A program made the position numbers and the translations under genes. From positions 621,669,791-621,733,790 of the forward strand of contig NC_057863.1 in the NCBI RefSeq assembly GCF_019393635.1: 64,000 nt of DNA. The letters run 5' to 3'. How positions within the stretch are numbered: the first letter of the stretch is position 1; each line of letters starts with the position of its first letter. This document shows positions 18,990 to 29,114 of this stretch, piece by piece. The notes below the pieces were generated by a model. It was not told the origin of the DNA, did no database searches, and worked only from the letters and a program-made list of their open reading frames with translations. Source of the stretch: Dromiciops gliroides. Its lineage: Eukaryota; Chordata; Mammalia; Microbiotheria; Microbiotheriidae.

Positions 18990-19444
18990 ATCTAGTCCAA
19001 TAAGCACTAATTAGGCACCTGTTGCATGGGAGACTGTACAAGGCATTGGGGATATAATAACAAGAGAAAGCACAGTCCCTGCCCTGGAGAGGATGGTTGG
19101 AGAGGGGGTAAGCACGCCTAGGATCACTTGAGGAGTGAGACAAGAGCAATGCCTGAGAACCTGTGACCTCCCCATTCTAGTCTGATGTAGAAGGAAAGTT
19201 TTCTTACATTAAGCATGAATCTACCTTGATTTGGGAGCCAAGGGCCACAGTAGAAAAAGCAATAGATTTGGAGTCAGAGGGGCTGGGTTCAAGTCTTCTC
19301 TGCTCTCTCTTCCTACTTCTGTGACCTTGAACAATATTCTAGGACAACAACCTCATTGGACTGCAGTTTCTTCACCTGTAAAGCTGGTCTCGATCAATGG
19401 GTCTATTTGGAATCCAAGACCCACTTTTAGATGTTGGAAAAAAT
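18990..19444. other. CR1 3' end and MIR-type SINE
   Basis: A minus-strand CR1-clade end (TAATTAGGCACCTGTTGCATGG, 19,005-19,090) and a plus-strand MIR-type SINE (GGGTTCAAGTCTTCTCTGC, TTTCTTCACCTGTAAAGCTGG, 19,235-19,400). The rest is unassigned. Confidence 0.5.
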
Positions 19445-19909
19445 CTCCATCAAGTGATAGTAATTATGCTATAAATACTCACTGACTGAGAAAAAAAAAA
19501 CATAACTGGATATTAACCCCTTACAAATACAAGGGAGAGCAACCAGCATTTCCAGTCAGAGAAGCTGACTTTACACTGTGGCTCTCATGCTGATTAGCCA
19601 AGAGGACATGGGCAGGTCCATTCCCCTCTGGGCTTCCCCTCTGTGAATGGAGGGCAACAGACCAGAGAGCCTCTGAGCTCTGTGCCTTCCTGCTGTAGCT
19701 CCATAGTCCTGTAGCATGTTAGTTCCTGCTCCCTGTCTCCCAGAGCCACCTTGGATTTTCAGGGATGGCTTTGAGGGTTTGGAGTTTCTCTCTTCCATCA
19801 CCAGCTTGAGTCCCCACTACTTGTGTTCTGCCTATTGGTAAGGGTCTGTGACTAGAGAACCAGCAACTAGCCAGCAGTAGATAGAATTCTGGTCCTGGAG
19901 TCAGGAAGA

Positions 19910-20131
19910 TTGTTGTTTAGTTGTATCTGACTCTTCTTGACCCAATGGACCATAGTGCACCAATGTTGTCCATGAAATTTTCTTGACAAAGATACTAGAG
20001 TGGTTTGCCATTTTCTTCTCCACTGGATTAAAGCAAACAGGTTAAGTGACTTGCCCAGGGTCACCCAGCAAGTAAGTGCCTGAGGCTGGATTTGAACTCA
20101 GCCTTCCTGACTCCAGGCCTAATGCTCTATC
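19910..20131 (-). mobile_element. MAR1-type SINE inside a THER1-type SINE
   Basis: Minus-strand MAR1 (TGTTGTTTAGTTGTATCTGACTC through CTCTATCCACTGTG), inserted in the head of a plus-strand THER1-type SINE; AGGAAG occurs at both junctions. Confidence 0.82.
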
Positions 20132-20390
20132 CACTGTGAGGAAGGACCTAAGTTCAAATCTTGCCTCAAACACTAGGTATGTGACCCTAGGCAAGTCACT
20201 TCACCCCTGTCTGCCTCAGTTTCCTCATCAGTAAAATGGGGATAATAGTACCTAGTTGTTGTGAAGATGAAATGAGATATTTGTAAAGTACTTAGCCTTA
20301 TTAAAGTACCTATGCTTATTTCTTTCCTTCAACTTATTATCTTTTAATTATTTTAATTTTTGTTTTGTTTTGTTTTGGGGGGGGTTGTTT

Positions 20391-20511
20391 GGTTTTGCAG
20401 GGCAATGAGGGTTAAGTGACTTGCCCAGGGTCACACAGCTAGTTAAATGTCAAGTGTCTGAGGCTGGATTTGAACACAGGTCCTCCTGAATCCAAGGCCA
20501 GTGCTTTATCC
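20391..20511 (-). mobile_element. WSINE1-type SINE with 12-bp target duplication
   Basis: Head-truncated copy. AATTATTTTAAT at 20,346-20,357 and 20,512-20,523 are identical. Confidence 0.92.
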
Positions 20512-20711
20512 AATTATTTTAATCTTAATAACTTTTACAAAGAGCTATTTTCTTTAGAAGTACAGCCAGAACAAAGTGCAAATATTTCCCCCGACACCTT
20601 GAGGGCATAATCTCCAGAATACCAATTTACTGCCTGTTTGACCTTGGCCGAGTCTCTTTCTTCCCTTCTCTGGGATTCAATTTCCTCCTCTGTTAAAGAG
20701 GATCAGGCCAG

Positions 20712-20867
20712 GGGCAGCTAGGTGGCGCAGTGGATAAAGCACTGGCCTTAAATTCAGGAGGACCTGAGTTCAAATCCAGCCTCAGACACTTGACACTTAC
20801 TAGCTATGTGACCCTGGGCAAGTCATTTAACCCTCATTGCCCTATTTTTTTTTAAAAAAGAGAATAC
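20712..20867 (+). mobile_element. WSINE1-type SINE with 17-bp target duplication
   Basis: A full copy. AAAGAGGATCAGGCCAG is repeated exactly at 20,695-20,711 and 20,868-20,884. The target is a plus-strand MIR-type SINE (20,640-20,711). Confidence 0.96.
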
Positions 20868-20888
20868 AAAGAGGATCAGGCCAGATCA

Positions 20889-21084
20889 GAGATGTCAAAC
20901 ATTCTGCATTGCAGCTCAACACTCCCAAATGCCACCCAAACAGATTAAAATGGAATAATGAAATATTTAACAAAAAATTTTAAAACCATCCAGTGGAACA
21001 TTCAGCATGTCAATATGCCACCAAGGACCCTTATGTATGGTTTAGTAGGTTTATTGGCCTTGATTCTTCTGAGTTTGACATCAT
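20889..21084. mobile_element. hAT-like miniature DNA transposon with perfect 10-bp inverted ends
   Basis: GATGTCAAAC at 20,891-20,900 is the exact reverse complement of GTTTGACATC at 21,073-21,082. The inside (AGATTAAAATGGAATAATG, AAATATTTAACAAAAAATTT, CCTTATGTATGGTTTAGT) reads like a widespread non-autonomous hAT family. It has no coding capacity. Confidence 0.72.
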
Positions 21085-21368
21085 TGGCCCAGAAAACCCC
21101 TAAGGTCTCTTCCACCTCTGAAACTATAAACCTATAGACTCTAAAGCCTCTTTGCAACTTCCAGTCTCTATCCCCGATTCTCCCCTCTAGGGCCAAGCAG
21201 AACATGACTATTCCATCTTGTGTATGACAGCCCATCAAATATGTGAAGACAGCTACCATGTTAAAGAAGGTTGATGTGTATCCTTCTTGGCCCTTCCCTG
21301 ATCTTTAAGGTCTCATTGAACTACAGAATTCTATGATTCTGTTATTCAAAAACTATACTAAAAAAGTC

Positions 21369-21371
<3 letters not shown>
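21085..21371. other. Old repeat of uncertain family
   Basis: 21,150-21,310 (CAAGCAGAACATGACTATTCC, CATCAAATATGTGAAGACAGCTACCATG) resembles 22,020-22,110 (CAAGCAGAGCCTTTCAAATACTTGAAGATGGCTCCCATG). Probably an old CR1-like relic present twice. Confidence 0.5.

Positions 21372-21421
<50 letters not shown>
21372..21421. repeat. TG dinucleotide repeat
   Basis: 25 uninterrupted TG units, directly followed by a ~100-bp unit that recurs beside the TG repeat at 23,122. Confidence 0.98.
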
Positions 21422-21425
<4 letters not shown>

Positions 21426-21525
21426 GGGAAGGGGTTGGGGGGAGAAGTACCTTCCCGACTTTAGCCCTGTGCCCTGAAGCATGAAGACTGAGCATTCTGG
21501 GAATTTCTCTCCTATCCAGTGAATG
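21422..21525. repeat. TG-linked ~100-bp unit, copy 1
   Basis: TTTGGGGAAGGGGTTGGGGG, then CCTGTGCCCTGAAGC.TGAAGACTGAGCATTCTGGGAATT matches 23,172-23,270 almost exactly, with a small indel. Confidence 0.85.
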
Positions 21526-22210
21526 GGTATGTGCTTCATCTCAGAGATGGAGGGAGGGGCTGGCTGTCCATTGTGGAAGATTTTTATAGTCTTGGGTACT
21601 CAACTGTTCTAAGCAAGTGTAGTCAGGCTTAAGTTATCAAGCAAATGTTTTTATTTATATATGCAAGTTAGAATTATCTTGCAACAGAGCGACTCAAGGG
21701 CACAAGCGAGGACAGTACAGCTGTTCCATGGAGTTAGCACTTTGCGAGCTGATCATGGGGTTGGTTGGGTTTTTTTTTCTTTTGAAATTTTCCAATTCCT
21801 GTGCACTACCGGCTTTTCAAGAGGCACCAGAATAGAAAAGTTAGGGGGGCTATGACTCTGACATGCTGCGGAAAATATTTCCTGATGTGCCAGCTTGTGA
21901 ATCTGAGGGTCCCTCAAGTGAGGGACTCCACTCGCACCGCCCCCCCAACTCTAAGGCAGCTCATTCCACTTTGTCAGGAGGTTTTCTCTGACCTTTGACC
22001 CCCCTGCACCCCCATTGCCCCTTGTTCTTCCATCTTGGACCAAGCAGAGCCTTTCAAATACTTGAAGATGGCTCCCATGTCCCACCCTGAGTCTTCTCTT
22101 CTCCATTTCCAGTTTTCAACCAACTTTCACATGGCGTGAGCTCCAGGTCCTTCACCCAGTGGGGTGGAGAGGTTCAAAAGGAGTTGGCCTTGTTGTTTAC
22201 TCCTACACTG
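21526..22210. other. Unassigned, with old CR1-like relic
   Basis: 21,560-21,870 holds nothing recognised. 21,870-22,130 is the relic that resembles 21,150-21,310. No protein-like frame. Confidence 0.4.
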
Positions 22211-22760
22211 TTGATGGTCTGTCCTGAATGCAGTGATGGAGAGAATACTGGCTATAAAGTCACAGGATCTGAGATGGAGATGGGGGAGAGACTTGGAGGC
22301 CTCGTTTGACAGGCGAGGAAACTGAGGCCCAGAGAGACGAAGAGGAATCTCTTTAGCAGGGTTTGAATTCATCTACTGATTTCTAAGGCCAGGGTCTTAG
22401 CCTACCTAGATCTGCCTCTCAGGGGGACCGGTTTGGGATTTTTACTGTGGAAATTAATGCCTGGCTAACTTTGAACTAGTCATTTATTCTCCATGGGTCG
22501 GACTACATAATCTCAAAGGTCCTGCCTGTCTAACTCTAAATCCCATGAGACCTGATCAATTACTAAAAGAAATTGTTCAGGGGATCAAATGAGTGATATC
22601 TGGCACTGGAAAAGCCCTTAATGGACCGGAGCTGAATGGAAACTGGGTGTCTGGGGAGTTCGTTTTATTGGTCTTTTCCCAGGGAGGAAAGAATGGGGAC
22701 CTGGGCACTGCTTTCTCCTCCATGACCCAGCCTCTGGGGGCTTTTGATGTTCTGTGGGTG
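22211..22760. other. MIR3-type SINE and unassigned sequence
   Basis: A minus-strand MIR3-type element (GACAGGCGAGGAAACTGAGGC) spans about 22,240-22,400 and a MIR scrap about 22,440-22,560. The remainder is unassigned. Confidence 0.5.
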
Positions 22761-22764
22761 TAGC

Positions 22765-23060
22765 CTACCTTAAGGCCCTCCACAGTCTGGCCACAGGCTA
22801 CCTTTCTAGCCTCTTTTACCCTTTATCCCACTTCATAATCCTGTGTTCCTTCTGATCTCTATTATGAGCTATCTTCTAAACTCAGAACTCCTGCTTCTGC
22901 AAATGCACACAAGCCATTCCCTGTACATGGAAATATCCTCTCTCTTAATCTCCACTTCTCAGAATAGTAATCTTCCCACCAGGCTCAGCTCAGGTGACAC
23001 CCATTTGGGGAGCAGTCTTCTCTGATCTCCCCCTGCCCCCCTCCCCAGGCTGTTGGTTCT
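22765..23060 (+). mobile_element. CR1-clade (L3-like) LINE 3' region, split
   Basis: CTTAAGGCCCTCCACAGTCTGG, CCATTCCCTGTACATGG and CAGGCTCAGCTCAGGTGACACC match the L3-like 3' region. It appears to resume at 23,330-23,460 (TAGAATGTAAGCTCCCAGAGGG) after the TG-linked unit. Confidence 0.72.
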
Positions 23061-23114
23061 CATCTGTTGTTTTCTCTTGTCCTCTCCTCTCCCCCCCCTC
23101 TCCCTCTCTCTCTC

Positions 23115-23174
<60 letters not shown>

Positions 23175-23330
23175 GGGAAGGGGTTGGGGGGATAAGTACT
23201 TTCCTGACTATTGCTGGTAATCAACCCTGTGCCCTGAAGCGTGAAGACTGAGCATTCTGGGAATTCCCTCCCTCCTTCCCTCCCCCACATGTCTCTCTCT
23301 GTCTCTCTCTCACTTTCTCTCACTACCATT
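23061..23330. repeat. CT/TG repeat and TG-linked unit, copy 2
   Basis: A CT run, then TG units (about 23,122-23,171), then the ~100-bp unit shared with 21,422-21,525, then a CT-rich end. It seems to lie inside a CR1-clade 3' region. Confidence 0.85.
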
Positions 23331-23460
23331 TTCCTTCTAGTAAACTTACTTGTGCATATCTTGTCTCCCTGATAGAATGTAAGCTCCCAGAGGGTAAGGA
23401 TTGTCCTGAATTTTTTTGTCCTTTCTATTCTCAGTCTAATACATTGTTATAGTTTGGGAA

Positions 23461-23727
23461 CAAAGACTCTTCAAAGCTACCACTCCACCTCCAATAATCT
23501 ACTTGACCTTGGAGTGATTCCTAGGGCAGAGCTGATCTGTTGAGGATGAGTACCCCCAAAAGACCCCACCCCTTTCTAACCAGCCCAGTCCTAGGACTCC
23601 ACCAACCCCTTCCTTAACTGTCAGGAAGAACCAGGGACTGGACATTGGACTCGCCTCAAACCACCTGCTCTCCCCCCACCCTTTCCACCTTTTTCTCAGG
23701 GGCTTATAATTAAATCAATATTAGGGG
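23461..23727. other. Unassigned stretch
   Basis: No gene or recognised repeat; ordinary composition. Confidence 0.3.
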
Positions 23728-23860
23728 GGGGCAGCTAGATGGCACAGTGGTTAAAGCACCAGCCCTGGATTCAGGAGTACCTGAGTTCAAATCCAACCTC
23801 GGATACTTGACACTTACTAGCTGTGTGACCCTGGGCAAGTCACTTAACCCCCATTGCCTG
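23728..23860 (+). mobile_element. WSINE1-type SINE
   Basis: A full copy (GCAGCTAGATGGCACAGTGG to CCCCATTGCCTGC) with a CAAAA tail running to about 23,884. Confidence 0.92.
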
Positions 23861-23889
23861 CAAAAAACAAAACAAAACAAAACACACAC

Positions 23890-24320
23890 TACTACGAAGG
23901 GCAGAAAATATATTACCATGTGGCTCCATTCCAACAAAATCCGTGTGATTCTGATTCTGAAGCTATTTGGATAGAAGCCCCCCCTTTTTCTAAGCATCAC
24001 CCCCTGTTCCCTCATACCCATCCATGTCAGATCCATCCCTTCAGCCTCCCTATCCTATTTTTCTATTTCCTTCCACTGAACCCACTGGAATCTGTTTTGT
24101 TTGTTTGGTTGTTTGTTTTTTTTGGGGGGGGGTTGTGGGGCAATGAGGGTTAAGTGACTTGCCCAAGGTCACACAGCTAGTAAGTGTCAAGTGTCTGAGG
24201 TCGGAATTGAACTCAGGTACTCCTGAATCCAGGGCCCGTGCTTTATCCGCTGCGCCACCTAGCTGCCCATGGAATCTGTTTTATTGTTAACAAACCACCT
24301 CTCATATTAGATCTGTTGTT
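23890..24320 (+). repeat. Unclassified paired repeat, copy A (SINE-split)
   Basis: AAGGGCAGAAAATATATTACCA, CATTCCAACAAAATCCGTGTGATTCTGA, CCCTCATACCCATCCATGTCAGA and CTGTTTTATTGTTAAC correspond to 26,153-26,375 in order and direction. A WSINE at 24,137 splits it. Confidence 0.75.
24137..24268 (-). mobile_element. WSINE1-type SINE with 13-bp target duplication
   Basis: A full minus-strand copy. TGGAATCTGTTTT occurs at 24,086-24,098 and 24,270-24,282; the T/G-rich run after the first is the SINE's tail. Confidence 0.94.
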
Positions 24321-24622
24321 ATTCACTTATTTCAGTCATGTCTGACTCTTTGTGATCCCATTTGGGGTTTTCTTGGCAAAGATACTGGAGTAGTTAGTTT
24401 GTCGATTCCTTCTCCAGCTCATTTGACAGATGAGGAAACTGAGGTGAACAGGGTTAAATGACTTGTCCACGGTCACACAGCTACTAAGTGTCTGATGATG
24501 GATTTGAACTCAGGGATAAGTGACTTGCCACATAGCTTAGCAAGTGTTCTGAGACTAGACTTGAACTCAGGAAGATGAGTTTTTCTGACTCCAGGCCTAG
24601 CGTTCTATCCACCTAGCTGCCC
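24313..24622 (-). mobile_element. MAR1-type SINE with internal duplication
   Basis: Longer than other MAR1 copies: the segment from TTAAATGACTTGTCC to GATTTGAACTCAGG recurs in diverged form immediately after (ATAAGTGACTTGCC to GACTTGAACTCAGG), about 60 bases extra. Confidence 0.8.
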
Positions 24623-25384
24623 TTGAATAATGCATAGTTAAGTACTTAATAAATATTAGTTGAATTGTTGAAGCACTGTACAATTCTTGAAGCATTGTTC
24701 CTGACTGATTTTCTTATGTGATTGTTGCCAGTACCACTACCTGCTACCTGCCTCATATGAGTATTCTGTGGGAGAAAAAAAAAAGATTCTTCAAAACCCT
24801 TTGGATCAGAAAGTCTAAGACCCAGCAGCCTCCAGCGGCCATCCCTCCAGCGGCACAAGGCTGGCTCTCAAAGCAACAAGTGGGCTTTGAAAATGTGCCT
24901 TGTCATTCCCTGCAGAAGACTGCGCCAGGGCCCCCCTCCCTCCTGCAAAAACCCTTCCCTGCAGGATCCTCAGAATTACAGCACCTCAAAGGCAAATGTC
25001 AATCAGTAACAACCCCAGAATAACAAATGAACTGAGGGAAAGAAACAGCCCCTGGCCAGCTCAGCTTCAATTCTTAGGGGAGTAGAGCTCCAGAAGAGCA
25101 AGGGACCACATTTGTTTAGATGAAATAGAATGGGCTTTCCCCCCCAGCCCTGTGTGTAAGGATAGGCAGTACTGACAGTATTACACCCCACCTCTAGGTA
25201 ACAGGGTACCCCAGATGGTGGCCTAGTCCCCTCAGGTAAGGGCTGACATTGGGACTGCAGAGGCCTTAGGTCATTTGCCCTACTTACAGCAAACAGCTGC
25301 TCTCCTACCCCTAGACTTAAACTAGGGTTTGTTTTTTTTTTCAATGGAGAAGAATCATCTGCGTAGACTATTTTTTTTTTTTTT
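24623..25384. other. CR1 scrap and unassigned stretch
   Basis: A short CR1-clade 3' end (AGTACTTAATAAATATTAG) lies at 24,640-24,675. From 24,680 to 25,320 nothing is recognised, and the frames show no family resemblance. Confidence 0.35.
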
Positions 25385-25519
25385 GCAGGGCAATGAGGGT
25401 TAAGTGACTTGCCCAGGGTCACACAGCTAGTAAGTGTCAAGTGTCTGAGGCTGGATTTGAACTCAGGTCCTCCTGAATCCAGGGTCGGTGCTTTATCCAC
25501 TGCGCCACCTAGCTGCCCC
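25385..25519 (-). mobile_element. WSINE1-type SINE
   Basis: A full minus-strand copy with a T-rich tail from about 25,371. Flanks GTAGACTATTT and CATAAACTATTT look like a decayed target duplication. Confidence 0.92.
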
Positions 25520-25674
25520 CTGCATAAACTATTTCAGAGTTTATCACAATTTGGTTTGTATTTTGCCCCCCACCTGGAGAATTTCCAAATATAACAGATG
25601 TAAGTTATGTCTCATTTCCCATGAAAATTCTCAGCTCCTCTATTCCATGTGAACCATAAACACACTCATGTTAC
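25520..25674. other. Unassigned stretch
   Basis: Short single-copy-looking stretch; nothing recognised. Confidence 0.3.
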
Positions 25675-25908
25675 TGTTGTTGTTCAGACATTTCAGTTGT
25701 GTCTGACTCTTTGTGGCCCCATTTGGGGTTTTCTTGACAAAGATATTGGAGAGGTTTGCCATTTCCTTCTCCAGCTCATTTTACAGATGAGAAAATTGAG
25801 GCAAACAGGGTTAAGTGACTTGTCCAGAGTCACACAGCTAGTAAGTATCTGAGGCTGGATTTGAACTCATGACTTCATAAACTTCAGACCTGGTGTTCTA
25901 TCTAGTTT
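25675..25908 (-). mobile_element. MAR1-type SINE
   Basis: TTGTTGTTCAGACATTTCAG tail side, CCATTTGGGGTTTTCTTGAC, GATGAGAAAATTGAGGC and the GTGTTCTATCTA head side. Confidence 0.88.
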
Positions 25909-25964
25909 AGTATATAATTATTGCATGAAATAGAAAATTGGTAAAACACAGGATTAAGACTTCC

Positions 25965-26155
25965 CTAAGCAACCTGCTGGGACTTGGAGTAAAAAAATAT
26001 CTGTGTCTCAAATCTGGCCTCAGCCACTTACTAGCTGTGTGACCCTGGGCAAGTCACTTAACCTTTGTCTGCCTATTTCCCCATCTGTAAAAGGAGGATA
26101 ATGATAGTACCTGCCTCTCAGGGTGGTTGTGAAGATCAAATGAGATCTGCTATAA
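25965..26155 (+). mobile_element. MIR/THER1-type SINE
   Basis: CTGGCCTCAGCCACTTACTAG, TGTGACCCTGGGCAAGTCAC, CCCATCTGTAAAAGGAGG and TGTGAAGATCAAATGAGAT. It ends against the paired repeat at 26,153. Confidence 0.8.
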
Positions 26156-26375
26156 AGGGCAGAAAAATCTACTGCCACATGACTTTGCTCCAACAAAATC
26201 TTTGTGATTCTGAACTGCCTGGGCTAGCGGCCCCCTTTTCTGACCACAACTCTCCATTCCCTCAGACCCACCTATGTCAGACCTACCCATGTCAGTGTTC
26301 CTATCCCACTCCTCCAGATCCTCCCACTGTGCCCACCACAACCTGTTTTATTATTAACTTTATGTCTGTAAAGTG
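26153..26375 (+). repeat. Unclassified paired repeat, copy B
   Basis: Homologous by eye to 23,890-24,300 (CAACAAAATC.TTGTGATTCTGA; CCATTCCCTCAGACCCA; CTGTTTTATTATTAAC). No family name can be given. Both copies can be read in the same frame over some 40 residues, but without a start codon or a known domain. Confidence 0.72.
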
Positions 26376-26394
26376 TTTTACAAACCTTAAACTT

Positions 26395-26870
26395 CTATAT
26401 AAATGCTAAATATACCATAATATGTAATGCATACATAATATAACATAATATAATATAATATATTAGTGTTATGATAAATTGTATAATATAATACAATGTT
26501 CCATGTTATAGCATATTATGTTATATAATAGTTATAATGTTATATAATTTAATACAATATATTGTATGTTGTGGAATATTCTATCATATAACAAATATAT
26601 TATGATATAATGATATATATAATAGCATAATATTATATAATACAGTGTACTGTGATATAATGTATTATGGCAAATTATATGATATGATGTGTTATATGTT
26701 ATAATATATTATAATACAATGTTATATATCCATTCTCATGATATAATATTACAATATAATAGCTTTGTATTATTGGCACTTATACAGCACTTTAAGTTCA
26801 CAAAGTACATTATATTAATATTAAATATTATATATGAGTATATGAAACATTATTAACGTAATAAATATTA
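26395..26870. repeat. AT-rich low-complexity tract
   Basis: Irregular TATAATA/ATATTATAT units for about 470 bases. It may be a decayed AT microsatellite. Confidence 0.9.
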
Positions 26871-27060
26871 TTGCTATCCTTTCTATGTGTTAGATACAAA
26901 GAATATACAGATTAACATGGGATACTTCCTGCTCTTGTGGAGTTTACATACTCCTGGGAGGCATAACATGTATACACTTAAGCGAATGAGGTCATTTAAG
27001 GAAGAAGACAGAGGTAGCAATGTTGAGCTCAGGGAAAGCTTTGCATAGGGGGTGGCTGAG
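26871..27060 (-). mobile_element. CR1-clade LINE 3' region
   Basis: ATGTGTTAGATACAAAGAATATACAG, CTTCCTGCTCTTGTGGAGTTTACA follow the reverse complement of an L2/L3 3' region. Confidence 0.5.
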
Positions 27061-27914
27061 AGAGAGGGCACCCTGCCTCTTTTCCTGCTCTCCTCTCTAT
27101 AGTCTCAGCTGTGGAAATCTGCTGAGGTCAGCTACCCCTAAAGAACAGGACAACTGTCTCCTATTAGTGATTGGCCCCTTTCCAGAGGCAGATTCTCCAA
27201 ATCTGATTTGAGTGCTTTTTCTTTAAGTCCAAAGATTAAAAGTGTTTTAGCAATAAACTTGCCAGGTCAAGATTAGAGAGATTAAGAATAGCTCAAAACC
27301 AAATTTTCCGGTACCTATGGGACTGGGCTCCCACCTACCTTTTGCTGCAGTAGCAAGTCAGATTTCTGCCCATGGGAAGCAAGTAAGTGCACATTGGCTG
27401 CCTGTTTTGTTTTTTTTTAGCAAACATCTAAGGCACAGAAACTATACTTCTCCGTTATGCTATACTTTTTTTCCCCAGTGATTGTGGACTGACCGGGTGC
27501 CCTCTCCCAATCCCCTCTCTGCAGCTGCTTCCTGCTTAGCTCTGGGGTGGAAAAGAGATAGGAGGTACATAGCTAAACAAATAAATAACAGCAACAAAAA
27601 TCAGGAGAAATTGAATATGTAAATTAGAAGTTAATTCAATCCTATTCAGTAAAGATTTTTTAAAATCATTTATGAATATTAGGAATCAAATCAACACTAC
27701 CTGCCAATCAATTAGTTAATATATCAATCAACTGGCCTGTGGCTCTATACCACCTTGGCAGACAGGATCAATCCAATCTGATTAGGGTAGAGCAGGTATT
27801 GTGGCAAAAGGGAAGGGGTCATTGCCCCTGGGGCAACAAGATTTTTTTCTGGTATTCCCATGAGGTCACCTGACCACTGCAAGTCAAGAAAAAGCAAGAA
27901 TGTCATTTGCCATC
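27061..27914. other. Unassigned single-copy-looking stretch
   Basis: One of the longest SINE-free stretches upstream of LRRC38. AT-rich in the middle (27,600-27,730) with several TTAAT/AATTAG motifs. No coding signal. Confidence 0.35.
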
Positions 27915-28035
27915 ATCACCTATGAGCATTTATCAAGTGTCTATTGTCTACTAGAAACGATGCTAAGCAACAGGGATGAAAAGAATGGCAAAAGATAGTC
28001 CCTGCCCTCAAGGAGCTCACTTTCTAACAAGTCTT
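27915..28035 (-). mobile_element. CR1-clade LINE 3' end
   Basis: GAGCATTTATCAAGTGTCTATTG, AACAGGGATGAAAAGAATGG and CCCTGCCCTCAAGGAGCTCAC. Confidence 0.7.
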
Positions 28036-28910
28036 AGGGGTGGGGGTGGTATTGGTGGTGGTGATGAGTAAATGAAATAAAGGTAAACTGAGGTACATAC
28101 TCTGAGCATCACCAGTTCATCAACAGTGATACATATAACTGTTAATAGTCAAACTAGCCACCTCAGTAAGGCCAGTGACCCCACTGGGAAGAAGGGGGGC
28201 CCCTCTTTATTAACCTGCATAAAAGGGGATGGGATCTGGGTATTTGGAGAACATTACAATTGGTTAGGCTGGTAAAAAGGGTTGGCATTCAGATATGGCT
28301 AATCATGCCCCTCTTTGACAATTAAGGAATGTTCATTATTTAATGGGACTCATCTGACTCTTGTAATCTTTGTTAAGGAACCAGAAATACTCAGTTGTCC
28401 CCTTGGGGGACATCAAGCCACCCCCTCATTAAGCAAGGACAGGTGACTTGTCTTTTTTTGGGGGTGGTGGTAATGAGGGTTAAGTGACTTGCCCAGGGTC
28501 ACACAGCTAGTAAGTGTCAAGTGTCTGAGGCCGGATTTGAACTCAGGTACTCCTGAATCCAGGGCCAGTGCTTTATCCACTGCGCCACCTAGCTGTCCCC
28601 GAGGTGACTTGTCTTTTGGTGGGATGGCACCAGGTTAAGCTGGTTAGGGCTTACAGACAACAAGCAGATGTGTGGGGGCTAATTGCAAGAGTGAGAATAA
28701 CATTCCTTTTCAACCATACCTATGAACTGGCTTGGAGAGACAATTACATTCTTGAGCTTAACTTCAGACCTGAGAAATGGGGCTTGACAAAATGGGGAAT
28801 AGAGACAATTTCAGAAAATAATTAATTATTAAATGATACAGAATAATTTTAATTTCCTCAGAGGCGAACAACATGCATACAACTATATACATAAAAGACA
28901 TATATGGGAG
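28036..28910. other. Unassigned, possibly old LTR-type relic, SINE-split
   Basis: 28,060-28,440 and 28,601-28,850 surround a WSINE. The wording (AAATAAAGGTAAACTGAGG, TTTATTAACCTGCATAAAAGGGG) suggests an old LTR-type relic, but I see no paired ends and cannot confirm it. Confidence 0.3.
28457..28601 (-). mobile_element. WSINE1-type SINE with 16-bp target duplication
   Basis: A full minus-strand copy. AGGTGACTTGTCTTTT is repeated exactly at 28,441-28,456 and 28,602-28,617. Confidence 0.96.
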
Positions 28911-29046
28911 GGGGCAGCTAGGTAGCGCAATGGATAAAGCACTGGTCCTGGATTCAGGAGAACCTGAGTTCAAATCCAGCCTCAGACACTTGACACTTAC
29001 TACCTGTGTGACCCTGGGCAAGTCACTTAACCCTCATTACCCCACC
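28911..29046 (+). mobile_element. WSINE1-type SINE
   Basis: A full copy ending in TACCCCACCA. Its tail is a GAA/GGA repeat instead of plain A. Confidence 0.94.
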
Positions 29047-29113
29047 AAGAAGAAGAAGAAGAAGAAGGAGGAGGAGGAGGAGGAGGAGGAGGAGGAGGAG
29101 GAGAAGGAGAAGA
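29047..29113. repeat. GAA/GGA repeat in a SINE tail
   Basis: AAGAAGAAG then GGAGGAGGA units start exactly at the SINE's 3' end. Confidence 0.95.
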
Positions 29114-29114
29114 A

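Larger units (their letters stand above)
19445..20640. repeat. Unclassified dispersed repeat, copy B, with nested SINEs
   Basis: Counterpart of 6,560-7,230. Its own blocks are at about 19,475-19,860 and 20,345-20,640. The gap is filled by a THER1-type SINE (19,875-19,909 and 20,133-20,330) split by a MAR1, and a WSINE at 20,391. The family is unknown to me. Confidence 0.7.
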
